Below are positions 34,572 through 44,782 of a DNA stretch of 64,000 nucleotides, one piece after another; positions within the stretch are counted from its first letter, which is position 1; each line of letters starts with the position of its first letter. The notes beneath the pieces were generated by a model, which saw only the letters and a list, made by a program, of their open reading frames with translations, ran no database searches and was not told the DNA's origin. This DNA is from Frigoribacterium sp. CG_9.8 (GTDB lineage Bacteria > Actinomycetota > Actinomycetes > Actinomycetales > Microbacteriaceae). The DNA is taken from positions 248,001 to 312,000 of the forward strand of contig NZ_JADOVH010000002.1 in assembly GCF_015751965.1 (NCBI RefSeq), given 5' to 3'. Both the position numbers and the translations under genes were made by a program.

Positions 34572-34770
34572 CCGAAACCCCCGGGCAGCACTCACCAGCA
34601 ATAGCTTCAGCAAATACCAGTGCTTCTCCCGCGCTACTGCGATTATTCGCACCGGCGCAACTCGAAGCACAGGCGCTACCCGAAGCGAAAGCGCCGAACG
34701 TCAAACCCTCCCGCAAGGATCACTCGCACCTGTCAGGTGCGGAACTTGTTCGGGGAAAGGAACCCTCTTA
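34572..34770 (+). promoter_or_regulatory. rho 5' leader region
   Basis: About 200 bases separate thrB and rho. The first 120 are visibly rich in C and A and poor in G and lack strong hairpins, the composition favoured by Rho rut sites. A GGGGAAAGGAA purine tract lies 9-19 bases before the GTG. Autogenous Rho termination in the rho leader is known in other bacteria; here it is inferred. Confidence 0.45.
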
Positions 34771-37083
34771 GTGACTGACCTCACTGTCCGTGCCTCAGGT
34801 ATGGACTCCATCGCCCTCGCCAAACTACGCCTTCCCGAGCTTCAGGCTCTTGCGACCGAGCTCGGCCTCAGCGGCTCGTCCAAACTTCGCAAAGGGGAAC
34901 TCGTGAGCGCCATCTCCGAGATCCAGGGCAGCAGCCAGCCCACCAGCGAGCCCACCAGCCAGGACGCCACTGCCGCACCGGTCGTCTTCGCACCCGAAGC
35001 TGTCGCGCCGGAAGCTGCCGCGCCGGAAGCTGCCGCGCGCGTTGTCTTCGAACCGGTTGAGGAGGCATCGGCCTCTGTCATGCCAGTCGCCAAGAAGCGC
35101 GCATCGCGCCGGGCAAGCACCTCGATTGTGAATGCCGGGTCCGCCGAAGCACCCGTCATCGAATCGACTGAGCGCACTGTCACAAACCGTCGCTCCGCTC
35201 CGAAGGCCGGTTCCGGGCACGCCAATGGCGCCGAGACTGGCACCGATCTGATTCCTGCGCAGGCAGCCGAGCGCGTCGCCCAAACGGACGCCCAGACGGA
35301 GACTCAGGCGGATGCCCGGGCGCTCGCCCAGGCGACCGAGTCGCAGTTACAGGACGGCCTCGACCGCATCCCCGGGCAGGAAGCTGAGGCCGAGGCGCTG
35401 GCGGATGACGTCCAGCCCTCCCGCAACTCTCGTAACCGCAACCGCAACCGCGGCGGTGATCGGCAGCAGGGTGACCGGCAGCAGGGTGATCGCCAGCAGG
35501 GTGACCGCCAGCAGGGTGACCGCCAGCAGGGTGACACCGTTCCTGACAACAATCAGGGCGAACAGAGTAACCAGGGCAACCAGGGCAACCAGGGCAACGG
35601 TGACGTCTCCGACGGGCAGCGAACCAACGGTCGTAACGCGAACAGCCGAAACCAGCAGAACGCGCAGAGTGGTGCCCAGCAGAACGGGCAAGCGGATCGC
35701 CAAAACAGCGGCAATGGTCGCCAGCAGGGCAATGACCGCCAGCAGGGCAACAGCAACGATCGCAACGGCAATAACGATCGCAACGGCAATAACGATCGCA
35801 ACGGCAATAATGACCGCAACCAGCAGCAGCTGCTCGAGGACGATGACCGCGGTGGACGCAACCGCTACCGTGACCGCAAGCGTCGCGGTGCAACGGGAAA
35901 TGACGACTTTGAGCCCGAGATCACCGAGGATGACGTACTCATCCCGGTTGCCGGCATTCTCGACGTGCTCGACAACTACGCATTCGTGCGCACCAGCGGT
36001 TACCTCCCGGGCAACAATGACGTCTATGTCTCCCTCGGCCAGGTCAAGAAGTACAACCTGCGCAAGGGTGATGCTGTTGTCGGAGCCATCCGGCAGCCGC
36101 GCGAGAACGACAACTCCGGTCGGCAGAAGTACAACGCGATCGTGAAGATCGACTCGATCAACGGGTTGCCGATCGAGCAAGCCGCCGACCGGGTCGAGTT
36201 CGGCAAGCTCACCCCGCTCTACCCGACGGAGCGCCTGCGCCTTGAGACCGAGTCGGGCAAGCTCACCACGCGAATTATCGACCTCGTGTCGCCGATCGGC
36301 AAGGGCCAGCGTGGCCTGATCGTGTCGCCGCCCAAGGCGGGTAAGACGCTGGTGCTCCAGGCCATCGCCAACGCCATCGCCAAGAACAACCCCGAGGTCC
36401 ACCTGATGGTCGTGCTCGTGGACGAGCGTCCGGAAGAGGTGACCGACATGCAGCGAACGGTCAAGGGTGAGGTCATCGCCTCGACCTTTGATCGTCCGGC
36501 AGAGGATCACACCACTGTCGCCGAACTCGCCATCGAGCGCGCTAAGCGACTGGTCGAACTCGGACACGACGTTGTCGTGTTGCTCGATTCGATCACCCGC
36601 CTCGGCCGCGCGTACAACCTTGCAGCCCCGGCGTCCGGACGCATCCTGTCCGGTGGAGTCGACTCTTCGGCCCTCTACCCGCCGAAGCGGTTCTTCGGTG
36701 CCGCTCGCAATATCGAGGACGGCGGATCACTCACGATCCTCGCCACCGCGCTCGTCGAGACCGGGTCCAAGATGGACGAGGTCATCTTCGAAGAATTCAA
36801 GGGCACCGGAAACATGGAGTTGCGCCTGTCTCGTCAGCTGGCTGACAAGCGCATCTTCCCGGCTGTGGATGTCAACGCGTCGGGTACCCGCCGCGAGGAG
36901 ATGCTCATGGGCGTCGACGAGACGAAAGTCAACTGGAAGCTGCGCCGCGCCCTCGCCGGGCTGGAGACCCAGCAGGCGCTCGAGCTCGTGCTCACGCAGC
37001 TGAAGGACACGTCGTCCAACGTCGAGTTTCTGATGAAGATCCAGAAGTCGCTCCCGGGCGCATCCGGGTCGAAAGAGGACTAA
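34771..37083 (+). CDS. rho: Transcription termination factor Rho with long disordered insertion
   Basis: A 770-residue hexameric RNA helicase. The Rho N-terminal helix bundle is at residues 14-50. A roughly 320-residue low-complexity insertion follows, first Ala/Glu-rich and then Asn/Gln/Arg/Gly-rich with GDRQQ and RNGNN repeats (about residues 215-360). The cold-shock RNA-binding domain occupies about 388-465, and the ATPase has its P-loop SPPKAGKT near 518-525 and Q-loop/R-loop regions ([23 protein letters not shown]). E. coli Rho is 419 residues. Start is GTG. It ends 5 bases before prfA, with no rpmE gene between. Confidence 0.96.
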   Translation: MTDLTVRASGMDSIALAKLRLPELQALATELGLSGSSKLRKGELVSAISEIQGSSQPTSEPTSQDATAAPVVFAPEAVAPEAAAPEAAARVVFEPVEEASASVMPVAKKRASRRASTSIVNAGSAEAPVIESTERTVTNRRSAPKAGSGHANGAETGTDLIPAQAAERVAQTDAQTETQADARALAQATESQLQDGLDRIPGQEAEAEALADDVQPSRNSRNRNRNRGGDRQQGDRQQGDRQQGDRQQGDRQQGDTVPDNNQGEQSNQGNQGNQGNGDVSDGQRTNGRNANSRNQQNAQSGAQQNGQADRQNSGNGRQQGNDRQQGNSNDRNGNNDRNGNNDRNGNNDRNQQQLLEDDDRGGRNRYRDRKRRGATGNDDFEPEITEDDVLIPVAGILDVLDNYAFVRTSGYLPGNNDVYVSLGQVKKYNLRKGDAVVGAIRQPRENDNSGRQKYNAIVKIDSINGLPIEQAADRVEFGKLTPLYPTERLRLETESGKLTTRIIDLVSPIGKGQRGLIVSPPKAGKTLVLQAIANAIAKNNPEVHLMVVLVDERPEEVTDMQRTVKGEVIASTFDRPAEDHTTVAELAIERAKRLVELGHDVVVLLDSITRLGRAYNLAAPASGRILSGGVDSSALYPPKRFFGAARNIEDGGSLTILATALVETGSKMDEVIFEEFKGTGNMELRLSRQLADKRIFPAVDVNASGTRREEMLMGVDETKVNWKLRRALAGLETQQALELVLTQLKDTSSNVEFLMKIQKSLPGASGSKED
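35455..35534. repeat. 15-bp in-frame repeat in rho (GDRQQ)
   Basis: Five units of GGTGACCGCCAGCAG with third-position variation encode GDRQQ five times. They form the core of the Gln/Arg-rich part of the Rho insertion. Confidence 0.95.
35758..35811. repeat. 18-bp in-frame repeat in rho (DRNGNN)
   Basis: GATCGCAACGGCAATAAC at 35758, 35776 and 35794 (last base T in the third) encodes DRNGNN three times. Near identity at wobble positions indicates recent duplication. Confidence 0.95.
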
Positions 37084-37088
37084 ACCCG

Positions 37089-38186
37089 ATGGCAGACTCT
37101 GGCGTATTCGAGTCGGTGAAGACACTGCTGGTTGAGCATGGGAATCTTCAGGAGCAGCTTGCTGATCCCGAACTCCACTCCAATCCGGCCAAGTCGAAAA
37201 AGGTGAATCGGCGGTATGCCGAGCTCAGCCGGATCGTCGACGCGTACAACCGCTGGATGGCTCTCACGGATGATTTCGATGCAGCAACGGAGATGGCGGC
37301 AGACGACGCGTCATTCGCCGACGAGCTGGTGAACATCACGACGGAGCTCGAAGTGATGGAGGAGCGTCTTCGTCGGCTGCTCATCCCGCGCGATCCCAAC
37401 GATGGTCGTGACGTGATCATGGAGATCAAAATGGGGGAGGGCGGTGCCGAGTCGGCGCTCTTCGCCGGGGACCTTCTACGCATGTACCTGCATTACGCGG
37501 AGTCCAAGAAGTGGAAGACCGAGATCATCGAGCAGACCTCGAGCGATCTCGGTGGCATCAAGGACGTGCAGCTCGCCATCAAGGGCAACTCGACCGACCC
37601 TGCCGAGGGTGTCTGGGCACATCTCAAATACGAGGGCGGGGTGCACCGCGTGCAGCGTGTGCCCGCGACCGAGTCGCAGGGACGCATCCACACCTCGGCA
37701 GCCGGCGTGCTCGTCTTTCCAGAGGTGGATGAGCCCGAAGAGGTCGAGATCAGCCAGAACGATCTCAAGATCGATGTCTACCGCTCCAGTGGTCCTGGCG
37801 GCCAGTCGGTGAACACCACCGACTCTGCCGTGCGCATCACCCATCTCCCCACCGGCATCGTTGTGGCGATGCAAAACGAGAAGTCGCAGCTGCAAAACCG
37901 CGAGGCTGGCATGCGCGTGCTTCGTGCCCGCGTGCTTGCGCGCCAGCAGGAGGAGATCGACGCCGCGGCATCCGTCGTGCGCAAGAGTCAGATCCGCACG
38001 ATGGATCGGTCCGAGCGAATCCGCACCTACAACTTTCCCGAGAACCGGATCGCCGACCATCGCACGGGCTACAAGGCCTACAACCTCGATGCGGTGATGA
38101 ACGGGGCTCTCGAGCCGGTCATCCAGAGCGATATCGAAGCGGATGAGGAATCGCGCCTCGAAGCCCTGGCCGGCGACGTCGACTAG
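37089..38186 (+). CDS. prfA: Peptide chain release factor 1
   Basis: A 365-residue class I release factor for UAA and UAG. The stop-codon tripeptide PAT is in [12 protein letters not shown], and the peptidyl-transferase motif GGQ is at residues 237-239 ([10 protein letters not shown]). PAT rather than SPF identifies RF1 over RF2. The ATG follows rho by 5 bases. The glutamine of GGQ is the substrate of PrmC, encoded next. Confidence 0.96.
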   Translation: MADSGVFESVKTLLVEHGNLQEQLADPELHSNPAKSKKVNRRYAELSRIVDAYNRWMALTDDFDAATEMAADDASFADELVNITTELEVMEERLRRLLIPRDPNDGRDVIMEIKMGEGGAESALFAGDLLRMYLHYAESKKWKTEIIEQTSSDLGGIKDVQLAIKGNSTDPAEGVWAHLKYEGGVHRVQRVPATESQGRIHTSAAGVLVFPEVDEPEEVEISQNDLKIDVYRSSGPGGQSVNTTDSAVRITHLPTGIVVAMQNEKSQLQNREAGMRVLRARVLARQQEEIDAAASVVRKSQIRTMDRSERIRTYNFPENRIADHRTGYKAYNLDAVMNGALEPVIQSDIEADEESRLEALAGDVD

Positions 38187-38205
38187 TTCGACTTCGTTTC
38201 CCACC

Positions 38206-39072
38206 ATGTCGCTGCCAGAAACCATCACGACCGCGTTCCGCGGCGCAGTCGAACTGCTTGCCAGTGCCGGCGTGCCATCCCCGGACGTCGATGCCGAGCT
38301 CCTCATCGGTTTCGTGCTCGGGATGAGCCGGGGTGAGGTGCAGGCGAAGGCCGTCACCGGTGGCGCAGTGTCGCACGTTGATGCGGCGAAGATCAGCGCG
38401 CTGGTTGAGCGTCGTGCTGGCCGGGAACCTCTTCAGCACATCACCGGCCGAGCGCCGTTCCGCCTCCTCGAGCTCGCGGTGGGCCCGGGAGTCTTCGTGC
38501 CACGCCCCGAGACCGAGCAGGTCGCACAGTTTGCCATCGACGCACTGCGGGCGGCAGCCGGCCCGGAGCCGATCGGTATCGACCTCGGCACCGGGAGCGG
38601 TGCGATCGCCCTCGCCCTCGCCACCGAGGTACCGCACGCCCGGGTCTACGGGGTGGAGAATTCTCCCGAAGCGTTCATCTGGACCCGGCAGAATTTTCTC
38701 GAGAGCGGCGCTGACAATGCGCATGCCGTGTTTGGCGACCTTGCATCCGCGCTGCCAGAGCTCGACGGCACGGTCGCGGTCGTCATCTCGAATCCTCCGT
38801 ACATACCGCTCGGTGCCGTGCCGCGCGATCCGGAGGTGCGGCTGTTCGATCCAGAGCACGCTCTCTACGGTGGCGAGGACGGTCTGGATGTGGTGCGTCA
38901 GGTGTCGCGCACCGCGCGGCGCCTGTTGCATGCGGGCGGCACACTGGTGTTGGAGCATGGTGAGCTGCAGGCGGCCGCGATCGCAGCCATCCTGGCCGCT
39001 GACAACTGGCGCTCCATTGCATCGCACCCGGATTTTCTCGGGCGGGACCGCGCCACGACCGCCCTGCGCTGA
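38206..39072 (+). CDS. prmC: Release factor glutamine methyltransferase
   Basis: A 288-residue SAM-dependent methyltransferase (HemK). It has an N-terminal helical bundle, the SAM motif IDLGTGSGAIALALA, and the catalytic NPPY at residues 196-199, which methylates the GGQ glutamine of release factors. The ATG at 38206 starts at the family N-terminus. The frame is open into the end of prfA but that part is not homologous. It is the last gene before the opposite-strand HAD pair. Confidence 0.94.
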   Translation: MSLPETITTAFRGAVELLASAGVPSPDVDAELLIGFVLGMSRGEVQAKAVTGGAVSHVDAAKISALVERRAGREPLQHITGRAPFRLLELAVGPGVFVPRPETEQVAQFAIDALRAAAGPEPIGIDLGTGSGAIALALATEVPHARVYGVENSPEAFIWTRQNFLESGADNAHAVFGDLASALPELDGTVAVVISNPPYIPLGAVPRDPEVRLFDPEHALYGGEDGLDVVRQVSRTARRLLHAGGTLVLEHGELQAAAIAAILAADNWRSIASHPDFLGRDRATTALR

Positions 39073-39131
39073 GGCGAGGTCCTCTGCGCGCGGCGCTTCT
39101 GCACGGCGCTTCCGTTCAGCGCTGCCTCTTC

Positions 39132-39746
39132 TCAGCCCTGCCGCGCTGCCGCGAACTCCTCAATCGCCGCGAGCAGCGAGGGCGCATCCGTGAAATGGTG
39201 GGCGGTGATCCCCACGCTCAGGGCTCCGTCGATATTTTCCTGCATGTCATCGGCGAAGAAGGTGTTCTGCGCGGAGATCCCATAGCGTTCGAGCACGTTC
39301 CTAAACACTTCCGGCTCCGGCTTGCGCGCTCCGTAGTCGGAGGAGGTGAAGAGATGATCGCCGAAGACCGCAACGAGCTCTGGCGCAAGCTGGTGCAGGT
39401 GTTTGCCGGTCATGGGGCCGTTGTTGGTCAAGAGGGTGACCTGCCCGAGTTCGGCAGCACGACGTACCGCCGCAATTGAATCTCGCCACGGCTCCATCGC
39501 GCCACCGCGCACGCGTACCCAATCGGCCTCGGATACGTCGACGCCGATCGCGTCGTTGAAGGCGGCGAGATAGACCTCCGCGGTGGCAAAGCCTCCGGCT
39601 TCCGCCGCCATTTCACCCTCTTCGTGCCACCAGAGTTCCCGCAGCCTTTCCAGTGACAGTCCGGTGAGTTCGGTCATCCCGGCCATCCGCTGTTGCCAGT
39701 TGTAGCCGTACAGCACTTCGTCCATGTCGAAGATGAAGAGCAGCAT
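39132..39746 (-). CDS. HAD-superfamily hydrolase
   Basis: A 204-residue HAD phosphatase-like protein. Motif I is FDMDEVLYGY (nucleophile Asp7, general acid Asp9), motif II is TLLTNNG, motif III Lys is in GARKPEPEVF and motif IV is FFADDMQEN. The start ATG shares its A with the stop of the upstream HAD gene (TGATG), so they are translationally coupled. It resembles the pyrimidine-nucleotidase-like SDT1 group, but the substrate is unknown. Clearly paralogous to its neighbour. Confidence 0.87.
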   Translation of the reverse strand: MLLFIFDMDEVLYGYNWQQRMAGMTELTGLSLERLRELWWHEEGEMAAEAGGFATAEVYLAAFNDAIGVDVSEADWVRVRGGAMEPWRDSIAAVRRAAELGQVTLLTNNGPMTGKHLHQLAPELVAVFGDHLFTSSDYGARKPEPEVFRNVLERYGISAQNTFFADDMQENIDGALSVGITAHHFTDAPSLLAAIEEFAAARQG

Positions 39747-40375
39747 CAGGCGTTCCGGCCTGCGAAGCGGGTGATCGCCGCATCCAAGAGATCGGTCTGT
39801 GGAACGCCGTGCAGGTAAGTGAGTTGGTGCGCATGAATGTCGAGTGCGCTCGCACCCTCGACATTGCGTGCCGAGTCATCAACGAAAAAAGTGTCTTCCG
39901 GCCGGGCACGGTAGTGCGCCAGGGCGAGCTCGAAGATCTGGGTCTCGGGCTTGCGAACGCCCAGCTGGCAGCTGACGAGTCGATTCTCACCAACGATGGC
40001 CGTGACATCCGGAGCGAGCACGGCAAGGGACTCAGCGAACGGCGAGGGGTTGTTGGAGAGCAGCGACACAGTACCGAGGGTGGATGCCCGGCGCAGGGCG
40101 TCAACGCTTGCCGGGATCACCGTGCTCGCCAGTGCTCGGGCCTCCTGCCAGTTCTGAAGCGTCAGGGGCGATCCGGTCACGCGCTCGAATTCGGCAAGAT
40201 ACTCCCCGGAGGTTGGCCACTCGCCCGCCTCCGCTCGCACCTCGAAGCCCCCGGTCCACCAGGTCTTGGCCAGGTGGTACTGGCTTGCCCCGGTCATGGC
40301 ACTGAGCGCTGGCAGCCGAAAATTGAAGTCATAGGTGTAGAGGGTCTTATCGAAATCGAAGAAATACAGGTCCAC
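39746..40375 (-). CDS. HAD-superfamily hydrolase (paralogue)
   Basis: A 209-residue HAD hydrolase. Motif I FFDFDKTLYTYD, motif II SLLSNNPS, motif III GVRKPETQIF and motif IV FFVDDSARN are complete. It aligns end to end with the downstream HAD protein (LYxY, WWxGxxE, and RKPE blocks), which points to tandem duplication. It is divergent from tsaC with 83 bases between, so its promoter and that of tsaC share this gap. Confidence 0.87.
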   Translation of the reverse strand: MDLYFFDFDKTLYTYDFNFRLPALSAMTGASQYHLAKTWWTGGFEVRAEAGEWPTSGEYLAEFERVTGSPLTLQNWQEARALASTVIPASVDALRRASTLGTVSLLSNNPSPFAESLAVLAPDVTAIVGENRLVSCQLGVRKPETQIFELALAHYRARPEDTFFVDDSARNVEGASALDIHAHQLTYLHGVPQTDLLDAAITRFAGRNA

Positions 40376-40458
40376 ATGGCTCCTACCGGTTGCACAATTG
40401 TCTCAGGCATCGAAGTGGGCAAATTCATCGTCGAAGCCGCCGGGGTGCCCGAAGTAAG

Positions 40459-41232
40459 ATGTCTACCGATATGGCGACGATCTATAACTGCTCGGAGCAG
40501 GACCAGCTTCTCACCGGAATGCGACTCGCACGGGGCGCCATCGGCCGGGGGGAGCTCGTGGTGTTTCCGACCGACACCCTCTACGGTCTCGCCGTCGACG
40601 CATTCAGCGCCTCCGGTGTGCAGCGCCTGCTCGATGCGAAGGGCCGCACGCGGCAGTCACCGCCGCCGGTGCTGATTCCGGGCATCCCGACCCTTGATGC
40701 GCTCGCCGAGACTGTGCCGCCGGAAGTGCGGGCCCTCGTCGCCGCGTTCTGGCCGGGCGGCCTCACCGTGATCCTGCCGGCCAACCCCTCGCTCAAGTGG
40801 GATCTCGGCGACACCAACGGCACCGTTGCGCTGCGGATGCCGAATAACCGCATCGCCCTCGAACTGCTGTCGGAAACGGGCCCTCTCGCGGTGTCCTCTG
40901 CCAACCTCACGGGGGAGATTGCGGCCCGCACCGCGCAGGATGCCGAGCGGATGCTCGGCGACAGCGTGGAGGTTTATCTCGACGGTGGGGAAGTCGGCCA
41001 CGATTACGAAGCGGCAGGGCTCGGTTCGACGATCGTCGACGCGACCCCTCTTGTCGCCGGCGGTGTCCTGCGAATCGTGAGACATGGCGTCATTACCGAG
41101 GCCCAGATCGACGCGGTGCTCGAGAAGTTCAGCGCCGAGACTGCCGACAGCGCCGAGACTGCCGACAGCGCCGTGACTGCCAACAGCGCCGAGCCAGCAG
41201 GGACGGCCGAGCCAGCGGAACCCACGCCGTGA
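40459..41232 (+). CDS. tsaC: Threonylcarbamoyl-AMP synthase
   Basis: A 257-residue YrdC/Sua5-domain enzyme making threonylcarbamoyl-AMP for t6A37 of ANN-decoding tRNAs. Conserved elements include VVFPTDTLYGLAVDAF, the KxR region DAKGRTRQSPPPVLI, PGGLTVILPA and SSANLTGEIAARTA. The last 45 residues are a low-complexity repeat (SAETAD) absent from the catalytic domain. ATG 40459 and ATG 40471 (MATIYN) are both plausible starts; no strong ribosome site separates them. GTGA overlap couples it to the next gene. Confidence 0.92.
   Translation: MSTDMATIYNCSEQDQLLTGMRLARGAIGRGELVVFPTDTLYGLAVDAFSASGVQRLLDAKGRTRQSPPPVLIPGIPTLDALAETVPPEVRALVAAFWPGGLTVILPANPSLKWDLGDTNGTVALRMPNNRIALELLSETGPLAVSSANLTGEIAARTAQDAERMLGDSVEVYLDGGEVGHDYEAAGLGSTIVDATPLVAGGVLRIVRHGVITEAQIDAVLEKFSAETADSAETADSAVTANSAEPAGTAEPAEPTP
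41131..41195. repeat. 18-bp in-frame tandem repeat in the tsaC tail
   Basis: AGCGCCGAGACTGCCGAC occurs twice exactly (41131-41148, 41149-41166), then a copy with two changes (41167-41184) and a partial fourth. It encodes SAETAD repeats that extend the C-terminus. Confidence 0.92.
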
Positions 41233-42488
41233 GATTCATCTTCTATCTCGCTGCTGGCGGACTCTCTGCCGTAGTGACGTTCGTGCTGGCGACGGTGGTT
41301 GCCAGGCTCGGCATGAAGTACCGGCTGTATCCGGCCATTCGTGAGCGGGATGTGCACACGCGTCCCACGCCGCGACTCGGCGGCATTGCCATGTTCATCG
41401 GAATCCTCACCGCATTCGGTATCGCCTCGCAACTGCCGCAGTTCCACCTCATCTTCGCCAAGCCCGGCCCGATTTTCGCGATCCTCGGATCCGCCCTCAT
41501 CATCGTGCTCATCGGTGTCGCCGACGATATCTGGGATCTTGACTGGGTGACGAAACTTGCCGGGCAGATCATCGCTGCCGGCCTCCTCGCCTGGCAGGGG
41601 GTGCAGCTCACCACCCTGCCGATCGTCGGCGGGGTGATCGTGCTCTCCTCCTACACCGGGCTGATCATCACCATTTTTGCCATCGTGCTCGTGATGAACG
41701 CGATCAACTTCATCGACGGGCTCGACGGGCTCGTCGCCGGGGTCGCGATCATCGCCAATAGCGCATTTTTCATTTACAGCTACATTCTCGTGACCCGCAG
41801 CGCGGCGGCCGAGTACTTCAATCTCGCGATCCTCATTTCGGCGGTACTGATCGGTGCCTGTGTCGGTTTCCTTCCGCTCAACTGGCACCCGGCGAAGCTC
41901 TTCATGGGCGATGCCGGAGCGCTCCTGGTCGGCCTGCTGATGGCGACATCGGCGATTTCTGTGACCGGCCAGGTGGACCTCGCCGCGTTGCAATACTCCA
42001 AGCAGCTCATTCCCGCGTTCATCCCGATTCTGCTGCCCCTCGCCATCCTGCTCATTCCGCTGCTGGACTTCGCACTGGCGATCTTTCGACGCCTCCGGGC
42101 TGGCAAGTCGCCATTCACCGCTGACCGCAAGCACCTTCACCACCGCCTGCTCGATATGGGGCACTCGGATGTGCACGCGGTGCTGCTTTTCTACTCCTGG
42201 ACCGCCGTGGTGTCGATCGGATGCCTCCTGTTCATGTTCTTCGACGCCATCTGGGGTGTCATGTTCATCATCGTCGGCCTCGTCGTCTGTGCGGGCTTCA
42301 CCCTCGCACCCCTGACCCGTCGTAAGGCCGTCGAGGCATCCGTGCAACGCGCCAGCGCTGACGACGAGGCCGAAGGCGCCGTCGCACGGTTCGACCCGCT
42401 CGACGAGGCTGCGAACGACGAGGCTGCGAACGACGTGGTTGCCACAGACGTGGTTGCCACCACAACCCCCACGAAGGAAACCTCATGA
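41229..42488 (+). CDS. WecA/TagO/MraY-family lipid-carrier phosphoglycosyltransferase
   Basis: A 419-residue polytopic membrane enzyme with about 11 helices. It has the family motifs RPTPRLGG, the metal-binding ADDIWDLDW, the catalytic NAINFIDGLDGL, FMGDAGALLVG and the C-terminal KHLHHRLLDMGH. It moves a sugar-1-phosphate (usually GlcNAc-1-P) to decaprenyl or undecaprenyl phosphate, starting arabinogalactan, teichoic acid or capsular polymer synthesis. The gene position equals that of Rv1302 in mycobacteria. Start is GTG at 41229. The cytoplasmic tail holds a 15-base repeat. Confidence 0.92.
   Translation: MRFIFYLAAGGLSAVVTFVLATVVARLGMKYRLYPAIRERDVHTRPTPRLGGIAMFIGILTAFGIASQLPQFHLIFAKPGPIFAILGSALIIVLIGVADDIWDLDWVTKLAGQIIAAGLLAWQGVQLTTLPIVGGVIVLSSYTGLIITIFAIVLVMNAINFIDGLDGLVAGVAIIANSAFFIYSYILVTRSAAAEYFNLAILISAVLIGACVGFLPLNWHPAKLFMGDAGALLVGLLMATSAISVTGQVDLAALQYSKQLIPAFIPILLPLAILLIPLLDFALAIFRRLRAGKSPFTADRKHLHHRLLDMGHSDVHAVLLFYSWTAVVSIGCLLFMFFDAIWGVMFIIVGLVVCAGFTLAPLTRRKAVEASVQRASADDEAEGAVARFDPLDEAANDEAANDVVATDVVATTTPTKETS
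42400..42459. repeat. Paired 15-bp in-frame repeats in the WecA-like tail
   Basis: GACGAGGCTGCGAAC occurs twice exactly (42400-42429), immediately followed by GACGTGGTTGCCACA/C twice (42430-42459). All four units share GACG-GGTTGC spacing and encode DEAAN and DVVAT repeats near the C-terminus. Confidence 0.9.
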
Positions 42489-42943
42489 GTGCCATCCCCA
42501 TCCTCAAGCGGATCCTTGGCTACGGTGGCATCCTCGCCCTCGTCATCGCGGTCGTCGGGTCGGCCGTCGGCTTCATCGTGGGCGGGGGAGTCGGGCTCGT
42601 CAGTGCCCTGATCGGAACGGCCATGGCCGTCTTCTTCCTCGGCATCACAGCCGCCAGTATCGTCCTTGCCACGAAAGTAGCCAGGGGCGACCTACTCAGC
42701 GTCGCTTTTTTTGGCATCGTGATGGGTGCCTGGCTGGTGAAACTGGTGGTCTTCATCGTCTTGATCGTTCTTCTCAAGGACCAGCCGTGGATCCAGACGC
42801 AGGTGCTGTTCCTCACGGTGGTTGTCGCCGTGATGGGAACGCTCGTGGTGGATGTGGTGGTGATCGCGCGATCGCGGATGCCCTATGTCAGCGACATCAG
42901 CCTGCCTGCGGAGGCCGCTGCGACCCCCGATCGACCGGACTGA
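42485..42943 (+). CDS. Small integral membrane protein at the atpI position
   Basis: A 152-residue protein with four predicted transmembrane helices (about residues 12-32, 38-60, 73-95 and 103-127). It overlaps the WecA-like gene by ATGA and precedes atpB. In other bacteria the same spot holds atpI, whose product assists c-ring assembly or Mg2+ uptake. Sequence similarity to E. coli AtpI is not evident, so the functional link rests on position and topology. Confidence 0.75.
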   Translation: MSAIPILKRILGYGGILALVIAVVGSAVGFIVGGGVGLVSALIGTAMAVFFLGITAASIVLATKVARGDLLSVAFFGIVMGAWLVKLVVFIVLIVLLKDQPWIQTQVLFLTVVVAVMGTLVVDVVVIARSRMPYVSDISLPAEAAATPDRPD

Positions 42944-43102
42944 GGGTGAGGAGCACCTCATTCGTTTGGTAGGCTCTTTTCGAACGCCCCCCTTCTTCTC
43001 GCCGCGTGCCCTCACGCCCCGATTCTGGAGTTAGCGCTGCTACCCCACACTCTGAACCTGATCCTCCCGCTCGCCAGCGAAGGCGACAGCGGAGGCGGTT
43101 TC

Positions 43103-44199
<1,097 letters not shown>

Positions 44200-44201
44200 C
44201 A

Positions 44202-44780
44202 ATGATCCCCTCTGATCTCTCGGTGGCGGCCGAGTCGTCCAATCCGCTGCTTCCTGCCGTGCCAGACATAATCTGGTCGTCGGTGATCTTCGTCGTGCTG
44301 TTCATCTTCTTCTGGCGCGCAATCCTTCCTCGGGTGCAGAAGATGCTCGACACCCGTGCCGAGCTCATCGAAGGGGGCATCGCAAAGGCGGAGAACGCTC
44401 AAGCAGAAGCTGCTGTTGCCCTCGAGAAGTACACCGAACAGCTCGCTGAGGCACGCGCCGAGGCGGCCAAGATCCGTGACCAGGCACGCCAAGACGGCGT
44501 GAAGATCCTGAACGAACTCAAGGAGCAGGCGAGCGCAGAAGCGGCGCGAGTCACGGCAAACGCGCTGGTGACCATCGAGGCGGAGCGCCAGTCGGCACTC
44601 GTCTCGCTGCGGTCGGAGGTCGGATCGCTGGCAATCGACCTGGCAGCCGGTGTTATCGGGCAGAGCTTATCGGACGACAAGAACGCCGCCAACCTCGTCG
44701 ACCAGTTCCTGGCCGAATTGGAAAAGTCTGAGCAGGCGGCATCCTCGGGCACGACAGCGCAGCCGGAGTCGGTGAACTGA
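44202..44780 (+). CDS. atpF: ATP synthase F0 subunit b
   Basis: A 192-residue peripheral stalk subunit: one N-terminal membrane helix (about residues 22-43, IIWSSVIFVVLFIFFWRAI) followed by a long, charged, Ala-rich coiled coil that reaches F1. Two bases separate it from atpE, and two from atpH. Length is that of the actinobacterial form. Confidence 0.95.
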   Translation: MIPSDLSVAAESSNPLLPAVPDIIWSSVIFVVLFIFFWRAILPRVQKMLDTRAELIEGGIAKAENAQAEAAVALEKYTEQLAEARAEAAKIRDQARQDGVKILNELKEQASAEAARVTANALVTIEAERQSALVSLRSEVGSLAIDLAAGVIGQSLSDDKNAANLVDQFLAELEKSEQAASSGTTAQPESVN

Positions 44781-44782
44781 GC

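Noticed and set aside
35455-35811. Rho repeats considered as a separate mobile element
   Set aside because: They stay in frame with rho and have no terminal inverted repeats or target duplications.
35347-36567. 406-codon reverse frame opposite rho
   Set aside because: Its long Val/Ala/Leu repeats are the mirror of the rho repeat DNA; hydrophobicity is an artefact, not a membrane protein.
41004-42347. 447-codon reverse frame opposite tsaC/WecA-like gene
   Set aside because: Extremely Asp/Glu/His-rich, as expected for the complement of membrane-protein codons; no family features.
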